From Merluccius polli (Eukaryota; Chordata; Actinopteri; Gadiformes; Merlucciidae), in NCBI GenBank assembly GCA_030340625.1, contig JAOPHQ010002292.1, positions 223,614 through 287,613 on the forward strand: a DNA stretch of 64,000 bases, given 5' to 3'. Within the stretch, counting starts at the first letter, position 1; each line of letters starts with the position of its first letter. Below are positions 35,501-50,900 of the stretch, one piece after another. Made by a program: the position numbers and the translations under genes. A model generated the notes under the pieces. The model made no database searches and was not told where the DNA came from. It saw nothing but the letters and a program-made list of their open reading frames with translations.

Positions 35501-38500
35501 ACCAGGAGAGCCTTTTGAGATTAAAATCTCTTTTACAAAAGTGTCCTGACATGATAAAACAACACAACAAGTCGCATAATGTTTCCACAGACAAACAAAT
35601 AGAGATTCACCAGGAAAGTCAATACTAAAAACATTTACAGAGGCAAAATAGCTGAAAGCTTTTTTCTCCTAGTTGTAAGCGTACATTGGGAATAGCCTGG
35701 GAATGGAGAGAATGGCCACCAGAGTCACTCTTGCAAAGATAGGCAGATAAATAAGTTGGTGAAAAGTCCAAGAAGACCTTTGTAAATAAAAATCTGCAAG
35801 TGGCTGAGCCTGCGCCCGGCTAGTGAGGGTTTTGGTTTATTAGGTTGTAGTTTACACAGTGCACTAGACTAGATGACCTGTGTGATAAAACCCATTGCTA
35901 AGCGTGCGCTTCACTGTCTGTTACTGCTGACTCGTCTCCAAACCGCCAAAACATTCTCAGACCAAATTTCATCCTCTTTCCTCCAGCAAATGTGGGTGTT
36001 TGATGAAGACGTAGGGATGAACCTCAGAGAGATCACATACGTCCCTGGGCTTTACAAAATCTTTGATGAAATTCTCGGTGGGTGAGCTTTAATTATGTTA
36101 TTATATTGTTATTCCAAAAAGATTAGAATTTGGGATAGAAGTTATAACAATTATTACATAAACTGTAATAATTGTTTATTGCTTACTTTATTGTTATTGT
36201 GTGTATACCGTATATGTGTATGTATACATTTTTTTCTGTTTTTCTCCTAACAGTAAATGCAGCAGACAACAAACAAAGAGACAAGGATATGTCCACCATA
36301 AAGATCAACATCGATCCGTAAGTGCTAATGTTGTAACTGTACATATGTATTTCTGAAGATATGAATGCATTGTTTTAGATGTACATTGGTATTTCTGAAG
36401 ATATGAATGAATTGTTTTAAATGTACATCTGTATTTCTGAAGATATGAATGCATTGTTTTAAATGGAATCTGTATTTCTGAAGATATGAATGTGTTGTTT
36501 AATTCATGAAGCTTGATGGGAAGTTCCTTGTACCTACTGCTATTGGAACCATGCTGTGATTTCCTCCATTTTGAACTAAACTGCACCGGTAGCAGGTTGG
36601 ATTTGAGAGGAAACCCAGGGACATGCAGAGCTGGAGGGGTCTAGGGGAGGGGAGGAAAGAGAGAGAGAGAGACGGGGGGGAGATAGCCTGGTTGTCTAGA
36701 GCTGATGGATCTGGCGGGAGTCTGCGCCTGGAATGCAGCGCTGCTCTCATTTCAAATGCAGACGGTGGTGCTCACCTCCTCCTCCTCCCACCCCTCCCTC
36801 TTCCGAAGCACTGCTGTGGAAATTATACCATCCTGTCATCTGTGGTTTTACCAGGGGCTCCATCGTCGTCCATGCAAGCGCCATATTGTTAGTGTTTGAA
36901 TCGCTAACCAGTACCAAAGGGGTGTTGTGATTTCCTCTCCCCACGCGATTCCCACAATTCACCCACCTAATGGGGGAAGCATCTTCGTTTCTTCTATTGT
37001 AACCCCAGTTGATGAATGCGCATCTGATAAGTCTGTCAAGTCTAGTCTACAAGACTACACTCTAATTAAACACTGCTTACAAAAACCTAGGCTGAAGTTG
37101 CTCATGTGAGCTTTTCTTGGCTGGTCCTGGCTGTAATACGCTTGGTCTGATTTGAGAAGGAAGTGTAGGCTCACCTTTTATACTGACATTTGGCAGCATC
37201 TCATTCACACACTCCTTCTCCTGCAGCGAATCCAACACCATTTCCGTGTGGAACAATGGCAAGGGCATCCCCGTGGTGGAGCACAAGGACGAGAAGATGT
37301 ACGTCCCGGCGCTCATCTTCGGCCACCTCCTCACCTCCAGCAACTACGACGATGAACAGAAAAAGGTCACAGGTACGAAAAGACCAAGGCCACGCAGGGT
37401 GTGGCGGATTGGCTCACAAGGAGCCGACAGCCTCGTGATCTGCACACGTTTGACTCCGTGGATGTTGTGCTTCCCCCCCGCCAGGTGGGCGAAACGGCTA
37501 CGGCGCCAAACTCTGCAACATCTTCAGCACCAAGTTCACGGTGGAGACGGCCTGCAAGGAGTACAAGCGCAGCTTTAAACAGGTGCTCAGATTGTGCGCG
37601 GCAGCGTCTGCTGTTGGAGGTTACAAAACTTTTCTGGCACTTAATCGTATCATGTCACATCGTGACATGATACATCGTGACAACAACGGCAAATCAAATA
37701 TATGCTGGTTTTTGCAGGGCTGCTTGTGAATGATCACCGCAATGTAAAGTAGTGTTGCGTTTTGTCACCAGTTGTGGTCTCTGCTCAGTCTTGGTTATGG
37801 TTGCATTTTACGGGTGCTTTGTCACGAGATCGGCATCCTGTCACAATTATTTGGGAGACATTCCCTCACCAGGGGAAATAAGGGGTTGCTTGCTGAACCT
37901 TTTCTTAACCATAGTTGTATTTGAAAGTAGGCGGTGTTAGTTTTGCTGGACATTTTTGCATTCAGACAGAGGCCCAATGATCCCAGCCGGATCAATAAGA
38001 TATTGGAACCATGTTGTGTTTTCACACGGCCATATAAGTCTTCTTTTTCTTAATGGTTCTCTTGCACACAGACCTGGCAAAACAACATGACCAAGACGGC
38101 TGATCCCAGAATCAAACCCTTTGACAGCGACGACTTCACCAGCGTGACCTTCCAACCGGACCTGTCCAAGTTCAACATGGACAAGCTGGACAAGGACATT
38201 GTTGCGCTGCTCACCCGCAGAGCATATGACATCGCCGGCTCCTGCCGAGGGGTCAAGGTCATGTTCAACGGAAAGAAACTGCCTGTAAGTCCTCCGACTG
38301 CCTTGTAGATGGCATTGAATGGTAGGGACGGGATTTGGCAGGGGCCGCAAGATACGATATTATGATTTTTGAGGGCTGATATGTATTGGATGTAATGAAT
38401 TCTGTAAATATGGCGATAAGATTTTCACATTTTTTTTGTGCCATATTTATCTTTTTTGTGGTTTGACGTTGGGGTTCGGTTGAACATAGCTGATGACTTA

Positions 38501-39922
38501 AAAAAAGCAAATAATCAAGATTCCCCCCCAGTCCCTACTGTATCATAAGCAACTCTTTTGCTAGTGAAACATTTCAAGCCAACCGTGTCCCTTCTCGGGC
38601 CGTACCTGCAGGTGACCGGCTTTCGTAGCTACGTGGACCTGTATGTAAAGGACAAGCTGGACGAGACAGGCGTGGCCCTGAAGGTGGTCAACGAGTCTGT
38701 CAACGAGCGCTGGGAGGTGGGCCTCGCCATGAGCGAGAAGGGCTTCCAGCAGATCAGCTTCGTCAACAGCATCGCCACCACCAAGGTAAGGCTCAAGGCT
38801 CTAGGGGGCTTCACCGTAAATGCGGCACATCACTAATTACACTGCAGGTCACTTCCAATGGTGTACACAGCAACACACGGCAACCGGGGGCAGGGTCACG
38901 GCAACACTACAAAATCTCTGAGCCACGCGCGGCCAAAGTTTCCAGCATGCAGCCTTCTTTGTCACCCTGACAAGGCTGTAACTTTGGCCAAAAGTCAAAA
39001 TAAATACACAGCAAATGAGAAATTGTGTATGACCTTCCATCTTATTTTTGTATAATATTTTCCCTCGGTCAGCAACTTGTGTAAAAGTGTCTTGGGTGTG
39101 CGCCCTCCTTATTTTCAGATGTCTAATTAAAAAAATGATGCACAGAGGCAGATTTCACAGATTGTTTGGTCCCTCGTGGTGCCCTTGGTTACCAGCATAA
39201 CGTTACTCGCATTATTTAACATGATTGACAATTCATTGAGAGTTATTCAGAGTCTGTAGAGGCTTTGTAAGTATAAGATGTTCCGTGAGCGGTTATTTCT
39301 GGTTAATAACAAACAAAGCACAAGTGAAATCAGACAGTGCTCCCATATTTACAGGTTGTTATTAAAATCATGACCATGAACAGTAGCCTCAATCCCGATC
39401 TAAACACACACCCACAGCCTCGAGCTCAATATCAGGCAGACACAGCCCTGCGGCGACAGTCAGCGACAGCAGACTCTTTGATTTTCGAGTGCACAGTTAG
39501 ATGTAAAGTGTTTTTTTTATCTACTTCTACGTAGGGATGAGCTTCTTTTATCCAAGCTGTGTTCAAGACGGACCTTAAAGAGAAAACAACCGACAAAAAA
39601 AACAATTCAAACTTCGATGCAGTTGCTTATACAAAGAAAAGTGCTTTGTTTGACCTTGGTTTGACTATTCTGGGTTGTTAAATGTCTCGGTTGTTAAGGT
39701 GTGCTTTATCGTGTGTCCAACTATGCTTAATACTGTCTTTCCTGACTCTAATATTATGCTCATCGACAGGGTGGCAGACATATTGATTATGTGGTGGACC
39801 AGATCGTGTCCAAGCTTATCGAGGTGGTGAAGAAGAAGAACAAGGCAGGGGTCTCTGTCAAGCCATTCCAGGTGTGGATTATGCATTGCACTACACCCAA
39901 ACTCTGATTGAATTTGCTGACG

Positions 39923-39964
<42 letters not shown>

Positions 39965-42900
39965 GTACAAGATGTCATGACTTTATTCACCTTTTTTCTC
40001 CCCGCATCCATCCAGGTGAAGAACCACATCTGGGTGTTTGTGAACGCGCTGATTGAGAACCCCACGTTCGACTCGCAGACCAAGGAAAACATGACGCTGC
40101 AGACCAAGAGCTTCGGCTCCAAGTGCCCCCTGTCAGAGAAGTTCATCAGAGCGGTGAGTGGCCCCCCCTACCTCACGGCTCTCCAGAGCTCCATGTCCAC
40201 TCAACTAAATGGCTTCAGCTGTTGCTACCTGCATGATGTACGGACCATTTCAGAAATTATCCATTGTAATGAGGATGTGATGAGCTGAGCTGTTAGAGGC
40301 GCCCATTGTTCACTCCACTAGAACAGTCCAGTAAGATCTCGACTTGAACAGAAATGCGATGAGTCATCGTGTCACAATCCATTTCAATAACTGCTAACCA
40401 AATCCCCCCCCCCTCCAGGCAACCAACTGTGGTATTGTGGAGAGTATTCTGAACTGGGTGAAGTTCAAGGCCCAGACGCAGCTGAACAAGAAGTGCTCGT
40501 CTGTGAAGTACAGCAAGATCAAAGGCATTCCCAAGCTGGACGACGCCAACGACGCCGGTCGGTTGCCCGTCGTGTTTTCATTCATAATGTTATCAAAAAC
40601 CTGCGCTATGAAACTGTACATGTTTGGCCCTATGACGATGCGCGGCTACTGTTCAGTAGCCAGTTATTGAGTTATGTTTGAAAAGCGACATGCAATAGAC
40701 CCTTTTTACACAGCTGTTATCGTAGGACAAACACGGGTAGTAAACTTATCTACACTAGTTTAATCTACTACCCGAGCCCTGGTACATAAAAGGAGCAGAC
40801 CCATAATTAGTGCTGTGAGTGACACCTGTGTTTGTCCTACAATGGCGCCTCTGTGAAAAGAGTCAATTGTAGTCTTCTGTTTAGTTGCAGCATTTTATTA
40901 AAGCTGCAAAAAATACAAATAATGGCTATGAACTAGGATTAGTGTGATATGTTAAGTGTGTGTGTATTCCAGGCGGTAGACACTCCTCAGAATGCACCCT
41001 CATCCTGACCGAGGGAGACTCGGCCAAGTCACTGGCCGTCTCGGGGCTGGGCGTCATCGGGCGTGACCGCTACGGGGTCTTCCCCCTTCGAGGGAAGATC
41101 CTGAATGTGAGAGAGGCCACGCACAAGCAGGTACCCACTCCACACATCACAGCGCATAGCCTCGGGAGACCTTCCAGATAGTTTGCATTTTTTCTGGGCA
41201 GTAATTGATTTCCTAAATATGGGTGCTCATCCTAGTAAAGCAAAAACATCTTCTCCTCCGAGAAACGCCTTCTGTGCAAATTTCTGTTTACCTTTGAACA
41301 TCGTTCAGTCTAATTCGGCTACAACTGTTTTGATTGCACTTCCCTCGGGTGCCGCCATTGTTTTGTAATTCCGCAGACTGTGGCGCCACTTGTTGGTCAC
41401 AAACTGAAACTCCCCCCCCCCCCCCCAACACTGATGGGTCCTAGCATTTTTTAACTTATGGAAGAGGCTTACAACGGGCTCGAGGCCAGACCGATGTGCA
41501 GAGAGAAATGGAACGCAAACTTGTGAGATGGGAATGGCCTCGCTAGGGGGAAATGCCCATTTCAAGGAACCAGACCCTGCCGCTTCACACGGGCGGTGTG
41601 ATGCGTAGACTGAGTTTGGTGTGTTGGCAGATCATGGAGAACGCCGAGATCAACAACATCATCAAGATCGTGGGGCTGCAGTACAAGAAGAGCTACGAGG
41701 ACCCCGAATCACTCAAGTCGCTGCGCTACGGCAAGATTATGATCATGACCGATCAGGTGAGGGACACGGTGGTCATTGGCCAGTATGTAGCAGCAGGGTG
41801 GTTTTTCCACCCATTAATCGGCTTGAATACATAGAAGGAAATCGATAGACTGAAATTACGTGCGATTGCAATGGTGGAATGACATTTTCTGACGCTTAAT
41901 GCACATCGTGATAACCCGTAATAACATAATTAGATGTAAATTAGGGACTTCTGTTGTCCATCACTAATGTAAAAAACCCACAAAAAAGCCACTGAAGCCA
42001 GTTGAGCTGACCCAGCCCTTGTTGTGTGTGTGTGTGTGTCAGGATCAAGATGGCTCTCACATCAAAGGTCTGCTCATCAACTTCTTCCACCACAACTGGC
42101 CGTCCCTCCTCAAGCACACCTTCCTGGAGGAGTTCATCACACCCATCGTTAAAGTGAGGACACTCCACGCGACAAACAAACAGTCAAAACGATTGCCGAC
42201 TTCATTTTGAGGTAACGTTTGTGTTTGATTCCTAGGTTAGCAAGAACAAGCAGGAGCTGGCCTTTTACAGCATTCCAGAGTTTGACGAGTGGAAGAAAAA
42301 CACAGAAAACTACAAAACTTGGCATATAAAGTACTACAAAGGTTTGTTCCTCTGACTCTATTGAGGTTCCCTCCCTCAAGTCTAGACTATGTATGTATTG
42401 GCCTAAATCTACCATCTTCAATTGACCTGCGTGTATGTGTGTGCTCGTGCGTATATGGAAATAACATAGGAGCATTATGATGATGTGTGTTCCAGGTTTG
42501 GGTACAAGTACGAGCAAGGAGGCCAAGGAGTACTTTGCAGAGATGGAACGCCACCGCATCATGTTCAGATACGGCGGCACAGAGGACGACTCGGCCATCA
42601 CTCTGGTGAGTTCTGTCTCCATGATGACTGCCGCCTGAATCGTGGACCACCAGCAACAATTGTTGTACTGCTATTGTACCTCTCGATTTTGGTCTAGCTA
42701 GAATGTCATTGAAAGTAAAAAATATTTATCATTGAACTTGATTTGGACATGTTATTTTAACTGGGTTTTACTCCATGTTCCATCGCAAATTTGGCAATTC
42801 ATTAAAATAAAATACATTTCTAAAAAGTGTTGCCTTTTTTAAAGTAAATGTCCGACATGCAAACACTTACTGACAACTATGGCTACCATTAACTAAAACT

Positions 42901-45900
42901 TAGAAAAGGGAAATGAAAGCAACACAGTAGCAACACATCCATGTGCATGCACACACTGAGCAGTGTGTTTCCTCTCCTCATGGCCTCTCGCAGGCCTTCA
43001 GCAAGAAGAAGACTGACGACAGGAAGGAGTGGCTGACCAACTTCATGGAGGACCGCCGCCAGCGCAGGATGCACGGCCTCCCCGAGGTAGGAGCTTGATT
43101 CATCTACAGACCAAGAATAACCACAGAGGAGACCAACCCGTATAGGAAGAGCTGTCTCCATGCATGGATTTTGCTTTGGTCATCTTGACAAAGCCTCAAT
43201 AAATGGCTAAAAGCGAGTTTGACTTTGTAAATTCATTCAATTCATTCATTCGCTAACAGTTTCATAACAGACCGAATGAAAAAATCTATTGGCATCACAG
43301 GCAGTCTCTGATTAAAAACCCATATGCTCATCCCTACTTTCTTTCACTAGCAATACCTGTACGGCACTCAGACAAGGCACCTCTCCTACAACGACTTCAT
43401 CAACAAGGAGCTCATCCTCTTCTCCAACTCTGACAATGAGAGGTCCCTGCCCTCCCTGGTGGACGGTACGTGTGCTCCCCATTGTGCTCTCCCCGATGCT
43501 GTTGTAAACGGATGTTTAAACGCTGTTTGGTCTATGTGTCAACGCCACTCTTACAACATGCCCACCCTCTAAAGCTGGGGTCGCACTACACGAAAATGCC
43601 CGATTTTCCAGTCTCGTCTGCACTCATGCATCAGAACAGCAGTCTTTGGGGAACACAAATTTAAAGTCTTTCACCCACACACGCATTATGCTTACAAGGC
43701 CCACCTCTACTGCACTTCTGCCCGACTGGACCTGCAGATTCTGGAACCTACCCGACTTCAAATCATTCCTAAATCTGCCTTGAAAATCATGCAGTGTGGC
43801 CCCAGCTTAAGACGTGTGTGTGTGTGTTTCCAGGTCTCAAGCCGGGCCAGAGGAAGGTCCTGTTTACCTGCATGAAGAGGAACGACAAGAGGGAGGTGAA
43901 GGTGGCTCAGCTGGCCGGTTCTGTCGCAGAGATGTCGGCTTACCATCATGGAGAGGTGTGGGCCCCTATCTGACCTTTTGGAGCCATTGAGCTGACAAAG
44001 CTTTTGCTTTTGGCTGTACAGCAAACAAATGACCAGCCTCGCAGGACCACCGCTCTCTTTGCTCTTGTAGAGGAAGGAAGTAAAGCACAACGTCTTTCAA
44101 CGTCATCTCTTTGTCCCCAACAGCAAGCCCTCATGATGACCATTGTGAATTTGGCGCAGAACTTTGTGGGCAGCAACAACGTGAACATCCTCCAGCCTCT
44201 GGGTCAGTTCGGCACCCGCATCAACGGCGGCAAGGATGCTGCCAGCCCCCGTTACATCTTTACCATGCTCAGGTGAGACGGTCTCACCTGACCCAGAAGG
44301 ACATGCAAAATCCCTAGCTTGGCTTATCATATCCACATTAGAAGGAGCTTAAAATGTAGCATAATATTTCTGTTATAAAAAGTGACTTTCAAAAATATAA
44401 AACAAAAGTTTTTTTTTTAAATTATATAATTTTTTCATTATTTAATTATTCAATATTTCATTCAAAGGAATGATCGTAAATGTAAAACATATTTAAATGA
44501 ATCTTTTCATTGTTCTTTAATTATTTGATACACTTTTTTGCTGGAATGATTCAATCATAGTATCGAGGCATAAGACAAAAAACTAGACAGGGAGGTTTAA
44601 AGGCTTCTAAAATGCTTCTCCCTTTTCCCCCCCACCCAGTCCTCTTGCTAAGCTGCTGTTCCCGGGCGTGGACTCCAACCTGCTCAAGTTCCTGTACGAC
44701 GACAACCAGAAGGTGGAGCCCGAGTGGTACATCCCCATCATCCCCATGGTGCTGGTGAACGGCGCCGAGGGCATCGGCACGGGCTGGGCCTGCAAGCTGC
44801 CCAACTACGACCCCCGGGAGATCGTCAACAACATCTACCGCATGCTGAGCCAGCAGGACCCCCTGCCCATGGTCAGAGCGCCTTTGTCTTCCACGTGGAG
44901 TTTGGAGGATTTCTAGTTAAAAGTGTGGGAACTAGGGCTGCCCTCGAATAGTCGGCTTAGTCGATTGACGGAGGCTTAGTCAAATATGTTTTCATTAGGT
45001 GAACAAAAAGTAAAACATAAAAATAACAAGGCATGAGCATCGCAAACCGAATACATCCGTGGTCGCAACAAGCCCTGATTTAACTCATCGCTGCAGGCAT
45101 ACTGACCAATACACCTGGGCAGGTAAACACCTGGGCAGGTAGACACCGCTAGACACACGGGACTCATACCGGTGATCGCGGCTTTAGTTCCCCGTGTCTG
45201 ATCGCTGTAATTCGGAGCATGAATATCTGTTGAATATCTAATATCTTAACTTTAAAAAACACTTAGTATTTTTTAAAACGATAGTCGCACGTCCCTCGTA
45301 ACGACGCCCGTGAAGGTGAACCCTCCCGGATTCCGCTATTAACATGAGCCGCTCCCCCGAAGGAGCCGCACATCCACACGCACCGGACACCAAAATACCA
45401 ACAAACACTTTCTCCATTTGCTTGCTTTTAAATAAAGTTGTGTGCAGTTATATGGTTAAATACGATTACAGGGGTTAAAGTTTTCCGTCGCTATGACGGA
45501 AATCCGTCAACTCGGCTCTCCCGTGGTCCCACCAGAAAGGCAGAGTGAGAACCGCATATAAAGAAAAAATAAGCATTTCGAGAGCCTTTAAAAATTCCTA
45601 CAGTAGTACAGACCATGAATGCAACACTCCACGTATCCTAGCAACATTCAACCCATAAGTCCGTGCGTTTTTGTTGACAGAAGTGGCAGCTCTAGTAGTC
45701 GCCGGTAGTAGAAAACTACACGTCTTTCTCAAAGCAGAAACGTACAATTGAAAATGAAAACCGTCGGTTTAACCCCGCCTGGACGGATAAATATTTATTT
45801 ATGTTACCGCCAAGTTTAAATGCCAAACCGATGTGTTTAATTTGTAATGAGTGTCGCGGTTCTGAAAGACTACAGCGTGCGGAGGCACCATGGCCGTGTT

Positions 45901-47802
45901 CCGATAGCCGTACTACCCGTACTTAGTGTACTTAGTTTGAGTACGTAGGGTGTTCCGATTATGATCGCGGCAAAAGAAGTGTACTTGAAAGAACCCGTAT
46001 GTGTACTCAAAACGGCCAAAATGCTGAGTGTGCTACGGGGTACACTATGCGTACTCAACGGCAGCCATCTTAGCTACGTAGCGGAAGAGGCTAATGAATT
46101 CACGTGTTTGGCGGGTGACGCGGCCGCGCAGCTGATGTCATTTCCGTTAAGTGCGCCACAGAGTAACAGCACTAACATCTGAAGCTCTGCGTACCTATTG
46201 AGTACGGATAGTGTACTATGTTGAAGTGTACTCACGGAAGTTAGTGTACTCACAGATATCGGAACACGGCCCATGTTGAGAAACACCCGACTTTCCACCG
46301 GCGCAAACTTTCCAGAGGGATCTCAGGAGAGGGACCCGTGCAAACGCGCAGTTTGGCGCATCGTACGGAGCTGTACTACAATGGTACGTTCATGCACAGC
46401 CCAAGAGAGAGCTACAGAAAACAACAAACGTTACTACTAATGTGCACTAGTTTGTTTTTATGCACTTTGAGATGCTCCTCGATCAGGTATGACCAAAATG
46501 TTTATTTTTTTTATTTCAAAAGTAGAAAGAAGTGTTGCTACTAGGGATGGGCATAATTAATCGATGATCGGGTTAAGAAATGTGTCGATCAATTTATATT
46601 GTTATCGATCAAAAGGACGTTGTGTTGCTGTGAGTCTTGAAGCGGTGCCCGGTGATCGCGGCTTTAGTTCCCCGTGTCTGATCGCTGTAATTCGGAGCGT
46701 GAATATCGGTTGAATATCTAATATCTTTCTAACTTTAAAAAACACTTTAGTATTTTTTAAGACGATAGTCGCACATCCCTCGTAACTACGCCGTGAAGGT
46801 GAACCCTCCTAGCCTGGCAAGCCAGACCTACATCAGAAAGATGTAAGGTCTGGCGCAGCTCCATTGGCAGTGTGGGCGGGATAAACGGTTGTCTTTCAAG
46901 TTCCCTCTGCACGCAATAGGATAGCGCTACAACCAATCAGAGCAACGAAGAAGGTGGCGTAGTCAGAGCGACGGCTCTGACTACGTAATTAATCAAAACT
47001 CAGAATAAATATTTATTTTCGAGGAAAGACTTCAGTGCCGTTCTTTGTTCTTTTCTCAAATAAAATGTTAACTTAAAGTCTTGAAGAGTCGCGGCCAAAG
47101 CCGAGTGGAAAGACAACCGTTCGCCAGCAGCAGCCATTGTTTACCTAACACGGAACCGTCGCATTTCTGTCGTCATTAGGTAGCCCGGCTTTCGACTCCG
47201 CCCCTCACGCTGTGATTGGCCAGACATACAAGACACACTTGGTGTTTCCAGCACCAAAAAGCGGACGGAGCTTTGCTAGACTACACTAGCTGCCAAATAA
47301 ATTTGCTGCCGCTAGGGGGTGTCTAGAGTTCTAGGCTAGAACCCTCCCGGACTCCGCTAATAACATGAACCGCTCCGCCAGAGGAGCCGCACATCCACAC
47401 GCACCGGACACCACAATACAAACACACATGTTTTACATTTGATTTCTTTTAAATAAAGTTGTGTGCAGTTATACGGTTAAATAGGATTATTGATTAATGA
47501 CCGATCGCGTACTGCGGTCAAGACAGCCGTCTCTCGGTTTCGCGTGGTCAAGCCAGCCGCTCCAACATTTTCAATATTTCCATAACTGTGACATTTTAAC
47601 AAAAAGTTCAGCCTCATATATGTTTTCTGACTAAGGTATTTCTTTTAGATAGTTCATGCAATTGTTTCTAAATGTGTGGCTCATCTTTTCCGAGCGCCGG
47701 CTGCAAATTGTGTCGGCATATGTCGGCCTTTTCCCCCCTTTTTTTCAAAACAGTTATACAGTTTAATGCCCACTTTTACTGCTTTTACTGCACTTTTGAT
47801 GG

Positions 47803-47853
<51 letters not shown>

Positions 47854-47876
47854 CCTAAGGCCCTAAGTGACAGTTA

Positions 47877-47964
<88 letters not shown>

Positions 47965-50900
47965 ATACTGGTTTCATGCCCTGGCTTTGAACTAGACGGG
48001 ATAATGGACCATGTGGTGTTTAAATATCGAGGCGGTAACACTTTACAATAAGGTACGCAAAAACATGGGTAGTTACTGAGGAACGAATGAGTAACGAATG
48101 ATGAACGACCAGTAACGGGGCCCTAACTGGGCCCTAACGGGGCCCTAACTGGGCCCTAAGTGACAGTTACTCAGTAACTACTGAGGAGTTACTGGTAAAC
48201 AGACTAGGGGACTACTGTATTCGTTATTGAGTAACGAATGATGAACAACCAGGGCCCTAACTGGGGCCCTAACTGGGGCCCTAAGTGACAGTTACTCAGT
48301 AACGAATACAGTAGTCCCCTAGTCTGTTTACCAGTAATTCCTCAGTAGTTACTGAGTAACTGTCACTTAGGGCCCAGTTAGGGCCCAGTTAGGGCCCCAG
48401 TTAGGGCCCCAGTTAGGGCGCTGGTCGTTCATCATTCGTTACTCATTCGTTCCTCAGTAACTACCCGCGTTTTGCGTACCTTATTGTAAAGTGTTACCAT
48501 CGAGGCAGTATGCGGCCATGACCCAAAGTGATACCTAAATAAATTTTCAGTCAGATGATTTTTTTTTGCTTTAACCCCTGCGATTATTAAAAGTGTTCAT
48601 GTCTCCTTCCTGGTCCAGAACCGCTTGGTCCATGCCGTTAATAGGCGGCCCGCTTTGTGCGTGTGCTTGTAAGAATGATATTTAAGCCTGATAATATTGT
48701 ATTATCTGTAAAGTAGCACAAGGTTAACAGTGTTTCTGTTATAACACTTTCGCCCTGGAACTCAAAACACTTTCTGATGCCCCAAAAAATAAATCGAAAT
48801 AATTACGTTAAAAGTGCGACGATTAGTCGACTATCGGCGTCGGGGGCAGCCCTAGTGGGAACATTAAAAACACGTGAAAGCCAGCATTTCAGTCTGCTGT
48901 CTACGTAACGTTGCACAACCCAGATAGTTGGCTTTAGCTTCAGAGTTTTTATTGCAGGCTTTTACTTTCTTAAACGGGGAAATGTACATTTTGTGACATT
49001 TTGTCAAATGTTATCGTTTGTTTTTACTATGTCTCATTCTGACAACCTCGGCCCAACCAGCTCCCCAGTTACAAGAATTTCAAAGGAGTGATCCACGAGC
49101 TGGGACAAAACCAGTACCTGGTCAGCGGAGAGATCTCCGTCATCGACAAGAACACCATTGAGATCACAGAGCTGCCTGTCCGCACCTGGACACAGGTAAC
49201 CTCTTCCTGATCCTCTTATTCAAACGCCCAGTAGACCAAACATTTTACAATGTTATGTTTGTAAAATGAGATGATCAATATTCATGTTATTTATGTATTG
49301 TGACACCTATCATAGGGCCTTATTCTTATCCATAATGACAAATCAGCTTTTTTTTGGCTCTGATGGCTCTCACTCACTCACTCTCTCACAGGCCTACAAG
49401 GAGTCTGTCCTGGAGCCCATGCTGCAGGGCACGGACAAGACCCCGGCCCTGATCAACGACTACAAGGAGTACCACACAGACTCCACCGTCAAGTTCCTGG
49501 TGCGCATGTCTGAGGAGAAGCTGGCTCAGGCGGAGGCCGCCGGGCTGCACAAGGTCTTCAAGTTGCAGTCCTCCTTGACCTGCAACTCCATGGTGAGGGC
49601 TTTCTTTTCGACCTTATTGTAGTAGATCATTTTTTTAATCATTATAGATGTATGCATTTAATCCGAAGGACATATTGTAGATTCATAAAAATAAATAAAT
49701 AAAACGGGATGGATATTTTTACATGCTGGCGTATTGGCCGCCACTGTGGTGCCAACAATCTTGTTTTTTATATGATATGTGTATAAGATAAGACAATCCT
49801 TTATTAATACCACAGTGGGGAAACTTGCAGTGTTAAGGCCCTGACACACCGGGCCGATGGTCGGCCGTTGGCGAAAGTCGGGCCGTCGGTGAGCATCTGT
49901 GGCCCTAGTTTTTGCGGTGTGTCCCGCACCGTTGGCAGTAGTCGCCCTCGTCGGCGGCTTTTCCGGCCGATTCAGCATGTTGAATCGGGGACGGAGGCCG
50001 TCGGTGATAGAAATCACTCTGATTGGCTGTTCAGCTTAAGCGAATCAGTGCACGAGAAGAGAAACGGAAGTTAGCAAAGCAGCAAACTACTTTTGTCAAG
50101 AGGGCACGCACAAAAGATTACGTCTCATGGCAAAGCCAGTGCCATCTGAAACGTCTTATCAGACATATTCTCGATTAGAAGTAGCTATATTACGAAACCG
50201 TCTGAGCTAAAGTTGTGTGAGAATGGTAGGCAAACGTTGCTTTGTTTCATGTTTGTATATATCCGCAGTCCTAGGTCTGCTGGTATGGAGAGTTATTTCC
50301 TCTCACGCAGGCGCAGAACGTACGTGCTAGTTGGCTGTTGGCTGTAGTCTTTGCGGTGTGTTCAAGTGCAACTTTTTGGCCAAGACACAGGCGAGGTGAG
50401 GCGACGGAACAGTTGGCCTTCGTCGCCGCTAGTTCTTTGATGTCGGTTTGGTGTGTCAGGGCCTTTACAGCAGCAAAAGGGGATGGTGCAATAGCACGAA
50501 GCGACAGTAAAAAGAGCAAGATATATTGAAAAAAAACATGATTTATACTTTTACACATTGTAAACCAGCATGTAAAAACAACCATTATGTTTTTGTTTTT
50601 TTTACTTTTTAAAACTCTAATCTATAACAAGCAACGGCAACAGTTGTTATTCTTCTTCTAATGCCCCTCTCAGGTGTTATTTGACCACATGGGCTGTCTG
50701 AAGCGGTACGACTCGGTGCAGGACATCCTGCGGGAGTTCTTCCAGTTGCGGCTCCACTACTACAAGCTGAGGAAGGACTGGCTGCTGGGCAGCCTGGGGG
50801 CCGACGTTGCCAAGCTCTCCAACCAGGCCCGCTTCGTCCTGGAGAAGATCGAGGGCAAGGTCATCATCGGTGAGGGGAAAGCACACAACCACACACATGC

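Larger units (their letters stand above)
44925..48862. mobile_element. 3.9-kb hAT-type composite element in TOP2B intron 21
   Basis: The element runs 44933-48854, from TAGGGCTGCCCTCGAATAG to GTCGGGGGCAGCCCTA on the other side, with a perfect 8-bp target duplication GTGGGAAC (44925-44932, 48855-48862). These ends and the 8-bp duplication are typical hAT. I see no transposase frame, so it is non-autonomous or gutted. It contains a direct duplication of about 300 bp (45169-45475 and 46648-46809 plus 47339-47490). At least three further elements have inserted into it, along with two (TA)n tracts. Confidence 0.85.

Noticed and set aside
45870..46298. Small open frames on both strands in the hAT composite
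   Set aside because: They are translations of a palindromic MITE, mirror each other and lack protein motifs.
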